64,000 nucleotides of DNA from Photobacterium piscicola (GCF_900166965.1 NZ_FUZI01000001.1:868001-932000); one strand, 5' to 3'; counted from the first letter of the stretch, positions 56,542 to 64,000 are shown. The notes: a model not told the origin generated them from the sequence alone. Made by a program: numbers and translations.

Positions 56542-57570
56542 ATGAAAACAATGCGCCTTTGGTTTGGTTGTGTCGTGGGCTTAGCAATCAGTATGATCTT
56601 TGGGTGGTCGTACGGTTTTTTTATTGCCTTATTACCCATTAATATCATGATGAATTCAGATAGTTGGCATTGGGATAGCTATGTCCAATTAGTGATTGGT
56701 GTGGTGTGGGTGACGCTTGAAGTCAGTTTTATTCATGGTTTTTTTCAGTCATCACCACTGCTATTAACCATTGTCGTCGGCATATTCTTCCTTGAAAAAT
56801 GTGTTGCGATGAGTAACAAGAATAGCTATTTGTTTGGCTTTATTGGACTACTTGTTGGCTCAATAGCGCTTAACTTTGCCAGCTACAGTAGTTTTGATTT
56901 AGAAGACTTTTCAATAACGTTATGGTGTAGTGCGATTGCAACGGTACCAGTCTGTGCGCTGGCTTATTACTTTTTTCCAGAACCCACAACTGAAACAACA
57001 ATAGATGCCGTAAGTGACACCACCAATAATGTTCAACGTTACGATCATATCGGCATGATAAGACAAACCGCACTAGGCTGGATCATCGCTATGCTTGCAT
57101 TTTTGGTGTTTCAATTTGGCGATCTGAATGATTCATTATCGGCGCAAGCATCTATATTGATCGTACTTTCACCGATGACATTAATTGGCTCACTGGCGGC
57201 ATCAAAAATACGCATTATAGGAACATTTCTAGGGTGTTTAGCGGGGTTATGTATCCAAATAGGACTCTATTCATGGGCTGATAATGGAGTGTTATTTATT
57301 ATGGCTTACGCGATTGCAGCAGGATTTTTTTGCTCTTGGCTTGCCCTTGGCACCATCAAATCTAGCATTGCTTTTTCGGCTATGTCGGCATTAACGGTTC
57401 CCTTAACGACATCACTGATTCCCGATCAAAAAGATGCCGTATTTGCTATTTTCTATCGCTTTAGTTCTATTTTGGTTGCCGTCATTTTAACCTCAATGGC
57501 TATTTGGATTATTCACCATTTTCTAGTACGAGTGATCAAATCACCCAATGAACATTTTAGTCACGGCTAA
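56542..57570 (+). CDS. DUF2955/FUSC-like inner-membrane transporter
   Basis: A 342-residue protein with about ten membrane helices in two repeats (FGWSYGFFIALLPINIM; LGWIIAMLAFLVFQFG) and short C-terminus. It fits DUF2955, related to FUSC/AaeB aromatic-acid exporters. With the preceding HlyD gene it would form an efflux system. AGTCATA-type spacing gives a weak ribosome-binding site (CGGAG 12 bases upstream). Confidence 0.8.
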   Translation: MKTMRLWFGCVVGLAISMIFGWSYGFFIALLPINIMMNSDSWHWDSYVQLVIGVVWVTLEVSFIHGFFQSSPLLLTIVVGIFFLEKCVAMSNKNSYLFGFIGLLVGSIALNFASYSSFDLEDFSITLWCSAIATVPVCALAYYFFPEPTTETTIDAVSDTTNNVQRYDHIGMIRQTALGWIIAMLAFLVFQFGDLNDSLSAQASILIVLSPMTLIGSLAASKIRIIGTFLGCLAGLCIQIGLYSWADNGVLFIMAYAIAAGFFCSWLALGTIKSSIAFSAMSALTVPLTTSLIPDQKDAVFAIFYRFSSILVAVILTSMAIWIIHHFLVRVIKSPNEHFSHG

Positions 57571-57703
57571 GATTTTGTTGGCACAACCATAACTTGATAT
57601 TGGCTCTTTTTATAGCTGAAGTGGATTATAAATTGGATCATAACGTTAACGTTCTGGGTAATTCAAATTGCGAGGGGTGAAATCAGCTCTCACTTTGGGG
57701 CAT

Positions 57704-57734
57704 TTTTTAGTTAGCCATTCTGACTAACTAAAAA
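57704..57734. terminator. Bidirectional terminator hairpin
   Basis: TTTTTAGTTAG / CTAACTAAAAA, an 11-bp perfect inverted repeat with a 9-base loop (CCATTCTGA). It ends the DUF2955 transcript on the plus side and whatever reads through the attC region on the minus side. Confidence 0.7.
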
Positions 57735-57758
57735 GTGGACAGAACTGAATTACGTTTT

Positions 57759-57894
57759 TTATCCGATATCTACCTTTCGAATAACTTTAAGTATCCCAAA
57801 ACCACAATTAGCCGCCCAACTATGGCAATTACCCCCCAAAATCTGCCAGTTGCTCATTTCCTGAGATGATCTTCTTTATATTGGATTCGTACAT
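57759..57894 (-). pseudogene. Frameshifted 44-codon ORF next to the attC site
   Basis: From an ATG at 57894 with AGAGGA six bases upstream, the frame reads MYESNIKKIISGNEQLADFG(G) and then stops at TAA (57829-57831), right after a run of six G (57832-57837 on the plus strand as C). Removing one G restores the frame through NCHSWAANCGFGILKVIRK to a TAA at 57759, giving 44 residues. Either the gene is a remnant broken by a homopolymer slip, or it needs frameshifting. I do not recognise the family. It lies just past the attC recombination point, so it is probably what is left of the next cassette or the flanking chromosome. Confidence 0.45.
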
Positions 57895-57908
57895 ATTTCC
57901 TCTAGGTG

Positions 57909-58034
57909 ACGTAACACCCAGTCAAGGGGTGAGCAACGCTATACCGAAGCCAGCGCACTCCGCCTTAACCAATAAATTCCACGCATAGTAAAAATGCCAC
58001 GCGTTTAGAATCACTCTTAAAAAAGTTTATTAGC
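57909..58034 (-). other. VCR-like integron attC recombination site
   Basis: On the minus strand, beginning four bases after the nuclease stop codon, the sequence aligns along its ends with the V. cholerae VCR. TAATAAAC, then AAGAG-GA, then AACGCGTGGCATTTT (VCR: TAACAAAC, AAGAGGGA, AACGCGTGGCGTTT); then GCGTTGC at 57933-57939 and ACCCCTTGACTGGGTG-TTACG (VCR: GCGTTGCCAGCCCCTTAGGCGGGCGTTAT). The length is about 126 bases, the VCR size. The final core GTTACGT departs from GTTRRRY at one position. Orientation is canonical for the cassette gene at 58038-58805. Confidence 0.82.
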
Positions 58035-58037
58035 CAT

Positions 58038-58805
58038 CTACTTAGATGCTTTCAATTTGTCTATTGCTACTAAGATTCTTTTTACCGCATCTATGGCTTT
58101 TTGAGGTTCATTACACTCACTAGCCAAAATCCTTTCAACATGTACACCTTCATGCTGCAAAGTCCTTACTCTTGCTTGTGCTTCTGCGGGCGTTTCCTGG
58201 TGTACGGTATCACCGTCGATTTCAACAACCATCGTAATTCCATTATGGACTATTACAAAGTCAGGCTCGATTCGGCTATACACTTGCCCACCGCGAATAA
58301 AAACAGGCAATGGTGAAAAAGATACACCTTCTGACTTTAGTGCCCTGTAAAAATGAATTTCTGGTTGTGACCTAAACAACAAACCATCAGTCGTTAGAGG
58401 TGCTACATTATCTGAACGCACACGACCTTGGTTTGTAATTTTGCTACCTGATAGCCAAGCTGACGCTTTATCACGCCATTGAGGGTCTTCTAGGACAGCT
58501 GGTATAATTTTTACATTCGACAATATGTCATTTTCAAAATTTGACAAGAACACACCCGCATTCTGTAAAATTGTATTCTCAATTTCTGCCAAATCTGATT
58601 CTAATTGTGGATACAAATTAATTGGAACATGTAGATACAAAGTGTACTGAGTTATTCCACCGTTCCAGTTATCATAAAGAGTCTCTTTGACTTCCGGAGA
58701 TGAATACGTCAATACAGCAACTTCTCGAGCTGCACCCTTTGCAGCAAACAATCTAGCTAATGTTCCCAGAATCGATTCTGGATCTGCAAAAAAACGTGTT
58801 TGCAT
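58038..58805 (-). CDS. PD-(D/E)XK nuclease-like protein in an integron cassette
   Basis: A 255-residue soluble protein. Residues 1-125 form an N-domain I do not recognise (LYDNWNGGITQYTLYLHVP, then LEDPQWRDKASAWLSG). Residues about 145-255 look like a DUF559/Vsr-like PD-(D/E)XK nuclease: Glu149 in QPEIHFYRAL, Asp182 in EPDFVIV, Glu195 and Asp197 in VEIDG, and a late arginine-rich helix (RVRTLQHEGVHVERI). The metal ligands are in the right order; the usual lysine is replaced. The VCR-like attC follows directly. The short 5' region and downstream attC indicate a complete mobile cassette. A defence role is an inference. Confidence 0.65.
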   Translation of the reverse strand: MQTRFFADPESILGTLARLFAAKGAAREVAVLTYSSPEVKETLYDNWNGGITQYTLYLHVPINLYPQLESDLAEIENTILQNAGVFLSNFENDILSNVKIIPAVLEDPQWRDKASAWLSGSKITNQGRVRSDNVAPLTTDGLLFRSQPEIHFYRALKSEGVSFSPLPVFIRGGQVYSRIEPDFVIVHNGITMVVEIDGDTVHQETPAEAQARVRTLQHEGVHVERILASECNEPQKAIDAVKRILVAIDKLKASK

Positions 58806-59300
58806 AAATTCTCCAACAAATGGCTAAAAGTGTATTAACGCATTGTTTCTACACTACTTAACAACTAAATATTTAGGCGGCTATACTTTTGCTGTGCATG
58901 CGGTGTCATTACCGCAGTATCGTTTGTTACTTTTGAAGGCTGTAAGCTAAGAGTAAGATAAAAGGTATAATTAAAACTAATCCAAAATCACGTTAATACG
59001 ATATGAATGAGTATTAGGTCTAACTAATAAAGGGGCATAAATGAGTTAGCCAAGTAGCTAACTCATTTGTGATCACCAAGCGATTCTGTCGTACCTTAAT
59101 TACCAAGCGACTTTAAAGCCCAAAATTGATCAAACTTTTTTGTATCTTGACAATTTTTATTGTGGTCGATCAGACTATCTTGTTAGCCGACAGCTAACCG
59201 AGAATATTGAGATAGTGGCGAGAGTCAGCGCGGTGATTAAAGGCCAGATAAAACAAAACCGCCATGCTCGGCGGTTTTATTAGCGATAGCACGACGGTTA
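58806..59300. other. Accessory-island intergenic region with repeats and hairpins
   Basis: No complete gene. It contains a hairpin ATGAGTTAGC / GCTAACTCAT (59040-59066), a 12-bp direct repeat AT(C/T)ACCAAGCGA (59072-59083, 59099-59110), a -35-like TTGACA at 59147, a small dyad TTAGC-CGACA-GCTAA (59183-59197) and the terminator at 59255-59281. An open frame of about 73 codons (59062-59282) has no start codon. Confidence 0.5.
59255..59281. terminator. Intrinsic terminator, bidirectional
   Basis: AAAACCGCC / GGCGGTTTT, 9-bp perfect arms with loop ATGCTC, T-rich on both sides. On the minus strand it follows the HigA-like remnant by 20 bases. Confidence 0.75.
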
Positions 59301-59447
59301 TTAATCAATGAAGGTTTCAAAAGGTAAATTGAAATACTCACTGAAACCTTTTGCTTGAGCTAAATAAATAGTTCTTTTGCCATTTAAAATATCGCTGATC
59401 ACGCTTTGAGGCGCGATATGTTTTAAATCAGATTGTTTAAGCACCAT
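59301..59447 (-). pseudogene. 5'-truncated HigA-type antitoxin remnant
   Basis: The reverse strand encodes LKQSDLKHIAPQSVISDIL followed by NGKRTIYLAQAKGFSEYF and a final LPFETFID before TAA at 59301. This is the C-terminal half of the Xre helix-turn-helix of HigA/COG5499 antitoxins (LKQSDL, VISDILNGKR, then FxxxFxxxxExFI). Homology seems to extend upstream of the nearest ATG (TLNFIM), but the frame then runs into the bor terminator, so the N-terminal part and the toxin gene are missing. It is a decayed toxin-antitoxin module, commonly carried in integron cassettes. Confidence 0.6.
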
Positions 59448-59487
59448 AATGAAATTTAATGTACCACTACAAATAGACTCTTTAAAC

Positions 59488-59513
59488 GCAAAAAGCCTCC
59501 ACTGCGGGAGGCT
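59488..59513 (-). terminator. Intrinsic terminator of the bor-like gene
   Basis: On the minus strand AGCCTCC / GGAGGCT flank a six-base CGCAGT loop and are followed by TTTTTGCG. It lies 24 bases after the lipoprotein stop and overlaps the point where the HigA-like frame is cut. Confidence 0.75.
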
Positions 59514-59536
59514 TGGTATGATGCTAATACTGACTA

Positions 59537-59830
59537 TTACTTACAGAATACGCGGGCTTGACGTGGTGTATAAATACCAAATGTAACGACACTCAATAGA
59601 CCGTTAACAAACGTTTGTTGCACTTCAACTTTAGCCACGTTATCAGCACCACCACATAGCTTCGCAGCATCAACAGTTTTATGTTGACCAATACCTGAAA
59701 CGAAAAATGGTTGTGATTTATTTAATTCAGCTGTTTTTGTTTGTGGTGCAGGTGACATAATAAATGTTTGGCGTGCACAACCTGTCATAACCGTCGCTGC
59801 AATTACTGTTGCTAAAATTACTTTTTTCAT
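59537..59830 (-). CDS. bor: Bor-family lipoprotein
   Basis: A 97-residue lipoprotein. The lipobox is VMTGC, and the mature part matches phage lambda Bor almost throughout (FFVSGIGQHKTVDAAKLCGG, then QQTFVNGLLSVVTFGIYTP and ARVFC). Bor is a lysogenic-conversion outer-membrane lipoprotein linked to serum survival in E. coli. No other phage gene is nearby, so it is a chromosomal Bor or a relic of a past prophage. It borders the accessory island. Confidence 0.9.
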   Translation of the reverse strand: MKKVILATVIAATVMTGCARQTFIMSPAPQTKTAELNKSQPFFVSGIGQHKTVDAAKLCGGADNVAKVEVQQTFVNGLLSVVTFGIYTPRQARVFCK

Positions 59831-60006
59831 TAAGTTAACTCTAAAATGGATAAATAAAAGTGATATTCATTTAATCACATAAACAACAGTTAACATATTC
59901 TTTTGGAGTATAATTGTAATATAAATTCACACGCTTAATTCTCGCGGTTACATTTTAACCATAAGTGGATAATAAATATATAAATCATAGCGTTATTTAT
60001 AAGATG

Positions 60007-61107
60007 TTAAGCTAAATCATCTTTAGTAACACTCACACCTTTTATCTGAGCAAACACCTGATCACCGACTTTTAGTGCTAATTCATCCGCTGCCCATGCG
60101 GTAATATTGGCCCATAAATGGGTTTCACCAATACGTAATTTAACTTCCACACGTTCATCATTAGCGTAATGAATCTTATCAACCCTTGCCGCAAGAATAT
60201 TACGAATACTGCTCGCTTGAGGATAATGACGCGCAATTGAAACATCATTAGAAAATATACGTACCCGCACCCACTCCCCTCGTTGATGTGGCAACTGTGT
60301 CACCCATAATGAGGCATCGTGGCTCAACATTACTTGTGTTAAGGCATAACGAGGATGGTTAATATTTACTCGCGCACTTAATAGTGAACTCTGCTCTTTT
60401 GCAGGTAACCACGGTCGCATTTCAGGAGAACTCCACACAGAATTCACATGCCCTGAAATCAGTACCTTGCCTTGGTTTAACATCACCATTGAATCCGCTA
60501 AGCGTAGAATCTCATCTAAACTGTGGGTCACATAAATAATCGGTGTATTGACCTCTTTAGCTAACTTCTCCAAATAAGGCATCAGTTCTTGTTTACGTGG
60601 CATGTCTAATGAAGCTAAAGGCTCATCCATTAATAACATATCGGGTTTAGTCAATAATGCTCGCCCAATGGCTACCCGTTGCTTTTCACCACCAGATAAC
60701 GAAGCCGGATAACGTGATAATAACGGTGCAATACCTAATAAATTAACCACATCATCAAAATGTTGTTGATCGGTATGTTTAACGCCGTAATTCAAATTAC
60801 CTTTTACCGTATAATGTGGAAACAAACGCGCATCTTGAAATACATAACCAATATTACGTTTATCAGCACTTAACGCTATACCTTGCTGGCTATTGAATAA
60901 TACACGATCACCAAGCTGAATATAGCCATTATCTGGATGACTTAATCCACTCAGCACATTTACTAAAGATGTTTTTCCTGCACCTGAGCGTCCAAAAATG
61001 GCCGTGATCCCTTGCATCGGCACATTAAGATCAATGGCTAACGCAAGATCACCTAATTGTTGGGTAAAGCACATTTTTAATCTTTTTTGCGCTGTTTTCG
61101 TACTCAT
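60007..61107 (-). CDS. modC: Molybdate ABC transporter ATP-binding protein ModC
   Basis: A 366-residue ABC ATPase. Walker A is GRSGAGKTS, the signature LSGGEKQR, and Walker B MLLMDEPLASLD, with a C-terminal Mop/TOBE domain (about 295-365). It powers ModB for molybdate/tungstate import. The ATG at 61107 overlaps the modB stop by one base, so it is translated with modB; the longer frame to 61149 lies inside modB. Confidence 0.95.
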   Translation of the reverse strand: MSTKTAQKRLKMCFTQQLGDLALAIDLNVPMQGITAIFGRSGAGKTSLVNVLSGLSHPDNGYIQLGDRVLFNSQQGIALSADKRNIGYVFQDARLFPHYTVKGNLNYGVKHTDQQHFDDVVNLLGIAPLLSRYPASLSGGEKQRVAIGRALLTKPDMLLMDEPLASLDMPRKQELMPYLEKLAKEVNTPIIYVTHSLDEILRLADSMVMLNQGKVLISGHVNSVWSSPEMRPWLPAKEQSSLLSARVNINHPRYALTQVMLSHDASLWVTQLPHQRGEWVRVRIFSNDVSIARHYPQASSIRNILAARVDKIHYANDERVEVKLRIGETHLWANITAWAADELALKVGDQVFAQIKGVSVTKDDLA

Positions 61108-61796
61108 TACGCAGCCCCTAATCGTTTTCTTGCCACGCGGGTTAACCATTCAGAAGCAAACAATGATAATAATGCAATCACAATAGCGACAATACATAAG
61201 CGTGCCGCTTCACTTTCAGCACCGGGGGTTTCAATAAAGGAGTACATCGCCAAAGGAATGGTTTGAGTTTGACCCGGAATATTTGACACAAAAGTGATCG
61301 TCGCGCCAAACTCACCTAATGCACGCGCAAAGGCTAGAATTGTCCCCGTCAAAATACCAGGGATCATTAATGGTAAGGTGATGGTCATAAACACACGAGT
61401 AGAAGATGCACCTAGCGTGCGAGCCGCTTGTTCTAACTTCTTATCAACACCTTCTAAAGCTAATCGAATTGAGCGTACCATTAAAGGAAACGACACCACC
61501 GCAACAGCTAACGCAGCACCGCGCCAACTAAAACTGAACGTAAACCCAAACCAATCATACAGCCACTTGCCCACCATGCCTTGGCGACCCATAGTGATCA
61601 ATAATAGGTAACCGATCACCACAGGTGGTAGCACTAACGGTAAATGAATCAGTCCATCGAGTAATGATTTACCCCAAAACTGGCGGCGTGCCAATAACCA
61701 GGCACAGCCAATCCCTAATGGTAAACTGAAAATTACCGCGACACTGGCAATTTTCAAACTTAAAAATAACGCTTCTAATTCATATTCAGTGAGCAC
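61107..61796 (-). CDS. modB: Molybdate ABC transporter permease ModB
   Basis: A 229-residue permease with about five membrane helices and the EAA loop (EQAARTLGASSTRVFMTITL). It forms the molybdate channel. The start is most likely GTG 61796 (LTEYELEALF), nine bases after AGGA. TTG codons at 61802 and 61805 are alternatives. Confidence 0.95.
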   Translation of the reverse strand: MLTEYELEALFLSLKIASVAVIFSLPLGIGCAWLLARRQFWGKSLLDGLIHLPLVLPPVVIGYLLLITMGRQGMVGKWLYDWFGFTFSFSWRGAALAVAVVSFPLMVRSIRLALEGVDKKLEQAARTLGASSTRVFMTITLPLMIPGILTGTILAFARALGEFGATITFVSNIPGQTQTIPLAMYSFIETPGAESEAARLCIVAIVIALLSLFASEWLTRVARKRLGAA

Positions 61797-61995
61797 TACC
61801 AACAATCCTGTAAAAACTTTTATTCGTTATAGCAATAGCATAGGTAATCATTTACCGTCAGTCAGCAATGATTTGATTTCTGTGCTTTATTCGCTGTATT
61901 TTTAAACACAATCAAAGGTAAAACATAAAAGGTACTAAGCTTTCACTCAGTACCTTATCGTTAACCTATTACTATTATGCGTTTAATCGATCACG

Positions 61996-62769
61996 CTATT
62001 TTTTTGTAACCTGATCAAAGCCATAAGATTTGAAAATTGCTGCGGCTTGAGGCTGTTGTAAATACTGGTAAAAACCTTTAGCTGCTGGTGTCACATTGCC
62101 TTTCACTAGCGCCATTGGATATACAATCGGTTTATGTGAATCAGCGGGGAATTGATACACTGTTTTTACTTTTTTAGAAATTTCAGCATCTGTTTTATAG
62201 ACAATGCCCAATTGAGCTTCCCCACGTTCAACTAACACCAGCGCTGAACGCACATTATTGGCACTGGCTAACAGTGGTTGTGCTTGTTTCCATAAACCTA
62301 AAAACTCTAATGCTTGTTTTGCATAAATACCGGCAGGCACATAGTTAGGATCACCAACCGCTAAACGGGTGCCATCTAATGCCTTGGTTAAATTCCAGCT
62401 CGCGCTAACATTCACTTTATTTTGTGGGTATGCCAAAGGAGCAACCATCACTAAGCTATTTTTAACGATATCTTTACGGGTATTGGCCGCTATAGCCCCC
62501 TGCTGCTCGGCATAATCCATCCATTTTTCATTCGCAGATAAATAAATATTAGCAGGTGCACCTTGGCTAACTTGGCGTGCTAAAGTTGATGATGAAGCAA
62601 ATGATAATGTGGTTTCAACACCTGTTTGCTGTTGATATTTTGCCGCAATGGCATTTAACGCATTGGTTAATGATGATGCAGCAAAAACAGTAACATTATC
62701 AGCAGCGAAAGCGGGTTGTGCAAAAAGAGATAATACAGCAGCAGTAATAACCGCAGATTTAAGTGACAT
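61996..62769 (-). CDS. modA: Periplasmic molybdate-binding protein ModA
   Basis: A 257-residue substrate-binding protein with a signal peptide cleaved after AFA (LSLFAQPAFAADN). The oxyanion-binding serines lie in TVFAASSLTNAL and LSFASSSTLARQV. The start is at 62769, with GGAGG five bases upstream; longer frames are not supported. A 190-base gap to modB suggests an mRNA processing site or weak second promoter, but the three genes form one unit. Confidence 0.95.
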   Translation of the reverse strand: MSLKSAVITAAVLSLFAQPAFAADNVTVFAASSLTNALNAIAAKYQQQTGVETTLSFASSSTLARQVSQGAPANIYLSANEKWMDYAEQQGAIAANTRKDIVKNSLVMVAPLAYPQNKVNVSASWNLTKALDGTRLAVGDPNYVPAGIYAKQALEFLGLWKQAQPLLASANNVRSALVLVERGEAQLGIVYKTDAEISKKVKTVYQFPADSHKPIVYPMALVKGNVTPAAKGFYQYLQQPQAAAIFKSYGFDQVTKK

Positions 62770-62787
62770 AACAACCTCCATAATATT

Positions 62788-62813
62788 TCGATGTATAGTA
62801 ATGTACATATCGA
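62788..62813. promoter_or_regulatory. ModE-like operator upstream of modA
   Basis: TCGATGTATA-GTAATG-TACATATCGA is an imperfect 10-bp dyad around six bases, resembling the ModE box (half-sites ending in TATA, outer CG). It lies 18 bases upstream of the modA ATG and just before its ribosome-binding site. In E. coli ModE-molybdate represses modABC there. No modE gene is in the window. Confidence 0.55.
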
Positions 62814-63082
62814 TATTTACCAAGCATAAATTTTAATTCCTAGAGCCAATACTTCCCTTTTCCCTGATTCAAACTTATGTCATGTAAAGCTTAAAAATTC
62901 ACAAAACAGCAAAAAGCAATCGATTACCAATCTGATAATTGAGCATTTTTACACCCTTTATTTAAAAATTCAGGTTTTCAATACGATCTTCGTCACAAAT
63001 AAAAGTAATGCATAAAATAGTTATTTTCATTCATTTATTGCTCTGTATTATCAGCAAAAATCCATCGTTACGGTAATACATA

Positions 63083-64000
63083 ATGTTTAAGAAGACTTTA
63101 CTTGCTGTTTCTTTAGCTGCAACTTCGCTTATTAGCCCATCTGCTTATGCCATCGAAAATGTCGACTTGTTAATAACAAATGCGACAGTCCTCACCATGG
63201 ATCAAGATAAAACCGTCTTTGATAATGGTTTGGTCGCAGTAAAAGGCAATAAGATTTATGCCGTTACTGATGGTACAAACATAAAAGAATACCAAGCAAC
63301 TAAAACTATTGATGCTGATGGTGACATTGTTATGCCTGGCCTAATTAACTCCCATACTCACGCCTCAATGACCGTTTTCCGTTCAATGGCTGATGATGTG
63401 CCCGATCGATTACACCGTTATATCTTCCCATTAGAAAAAAAATTAGTTTCACGAGATATGGTGCGTATTGGCGCACAACTGGGTAATGTCGAAATGCTAA
63501 AAGGCGGCGTGACCACTTACGCTGACATGTATTACTTTGAAGATGAAGTGGCTAAAACCGTTGATCAGATAGGTATGCGTGCCATCTTGGGTGAAACCAT
63601 TATTCAATTCCCGGTGGCGAGTGCTAAAACACCGGAAGATGGTATTAAATACACGCTCAACTTTATTGAACAATATAAAGATCACCCGCGTATTACACCA
63701 GCATTTGCACCACATGGCCCTTATACAAACTCGACTGAAACGCTGCAAACCATTGCCAAGCTATCGTTAAAACATGATGTGCCCGTAATGATGCACCTTG
63801 CAGAGTCTGATCGTGAGCGTGAAGTGATTGCTAAGCGTTCTGGCGGCTTATCCCCAATTAAATACATGGAATCGATTGGCGCACTTAATTCAAACTTCTT
63901 AGCCGCGCACGTCATTGATGCTAATGATGAAGATATCGCTATTTTGAAAAAGCACGATGTTGGTGTCGCCCACAACATGAGTGCCAATATCAAATCAGCC
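63083..64000 (+). CDS. Secreted amidohydrolase, MtaD/SsnA/AtzA-like (partial)
   Basis: At least 306 residues, cut by the window edge. The metal-dependent hydrolase motif is PGLINSHTHASM with its HxH pair; further residues HGPYTNS, HLAESDRE and AAHVID provide the other histidines. The sequence resembles S-adenosylhomocysteine/methylthioadenosine or guanine-type deaminases. It begins with a clear signal peptide (LLAVSLAATSLISPSAYA), which is unusual because most relatives are cytosolic. The start ATG 63083 has only a weak ribosome-binding site. Substrate cannot be set from sequence. Confidence 0.85.
   Translation, partial: MFKKTLLAVSLAATSLISPSAYAIENVDLLITNATVLTMDQDKTVFDNGLVAVKGNKIYAVTDGTNIKEYQATKTIDADGDIVMPGLINSHTHASMTVFRSMADDVPDRLHRYIFPLEKKLVSRDMVRIGAQLGNVEMLKGGVTTYADMYYFEDEVAKTVDQIGMRAILGETIIQFPVASAKTPEDGIKYTLNFIEQYKDHPRITPAFAPHGPYTNSTETLQTIAKLSLKHDVPVMMHLAESDREREVIAKRSGGLSPIKYMESIGALNSNFLAAHVIDANDEDIAILKKHDVGVAHNMSANIKSA

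Noticed and set aside
58806..58960. Second attC upstream of the nuclease gene
   Set aside because: Fragments such as AACAAACG and GCGTTAAT occur, but the core boxes do not pair as in a VCR and the spacing is wrong.
59062..59282. 73-codon open frame ending inside the terminator
   Set aside because: No ATG, GTG or well-placed TTG start, and its last codons lie in the terminator stem; probably chance or a remnant.
1..64000. CRISPR arrays, tRNA/rRNA genes, intact insertion sequences
   Set aside because: No regularly spaced repeat arrays, no tRNA-like cloverleaf or rRNA sequence, and no transposase frame with terminal repeats were seen.

Overview
The window is AT-rich gammaproteobacterial chromosome. 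Gene order and content point to the Vibrionaceae, most likely Photobacterium. Three things support this: a V. cholerae-type type VI secretion (T6SS) cluster in the order vipA-vipB-tssE-tssF-tssG-fha-tssJ-tssK-tssL-clpV-vasH-vasI-tssA-tssM; a VCR-like integron attC site; and the general gene content. The genus is an inference. I saw no rRNA or tRNA gene, no CRISPR array and no intact insertion sequence.

Region 1 (1-28 kb) is a T6SS locus. The structural operon runs on the minus strand from tssB (17986) down to tssM, which runs off the left edge. On the plus strand lie a PAAR tip gene, hcp, vgrG, a DUF4123 adaptor and a large LysM protein that is the best candidate effector. Convergent to these are a SUMF1-domain lipoprotein and a TagA/VasL-like TssA-family membrane protein, followed by a second, nearly identical hcp. 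The cluster encodes its own sigma54 activator (VasH). Sigma54-type -24/-12 promoters precede both hcp genes and tagA, and probably tssB. Arrays of an inverted repeat GAGCAA-N4-TTGCCC sit about 90-165 bp upstream of the hcp start sites, the expected place for VasH enhancers.

Region 2 (28-57.6 kb) is mostly housekeeping and stress genes: a tRNA-editing protein, ACT protein, acetyltransferase, MsrA, an AhpD-like protein divergent from a TetR regulator with three operator palindromes, GST, a MerR-methyltransferase fusion, a short RsgA, a DUF305 protein behind a CueR/MerR-type copper promoter, an RsuA-like pseudouridine synthase, a small thioredoxin-like operon, CobQ, a CPBP protease with a Fur-box-like palindrome, a nucleotidyltransferase, two alpha/beta hydrolases, a MATE exporter, a MazG-like protein, GDPD, a Na+/H+ antiporter, DUF4336, and a LysR regulator divergent from an HlyD/DUF2955 exporter pair.

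Region 3 (57.6-59.9 kb) is a small accessory island. It holds a PD-(D/E)XK-type nuclease-like gene followed, in canonical cassette orientation, by a complete VCR-like attC site of about 126 bp, so it looks like a lone integron cassette. Around it are a frameshifted mini-ORF, a 5'-truncated HigA-type antitoxin remnant and a Bor-family lipoprotein. I consider this cassette, whose N-terminal domain I do not recognise, the best candidate for an undescribed (possibly anti-phage) system.

Region 4 (60-64 kb) is the molybdate transporter modABC with a ModE-like palindrome, then a secreted amidohydrolase that runs off the right edge.
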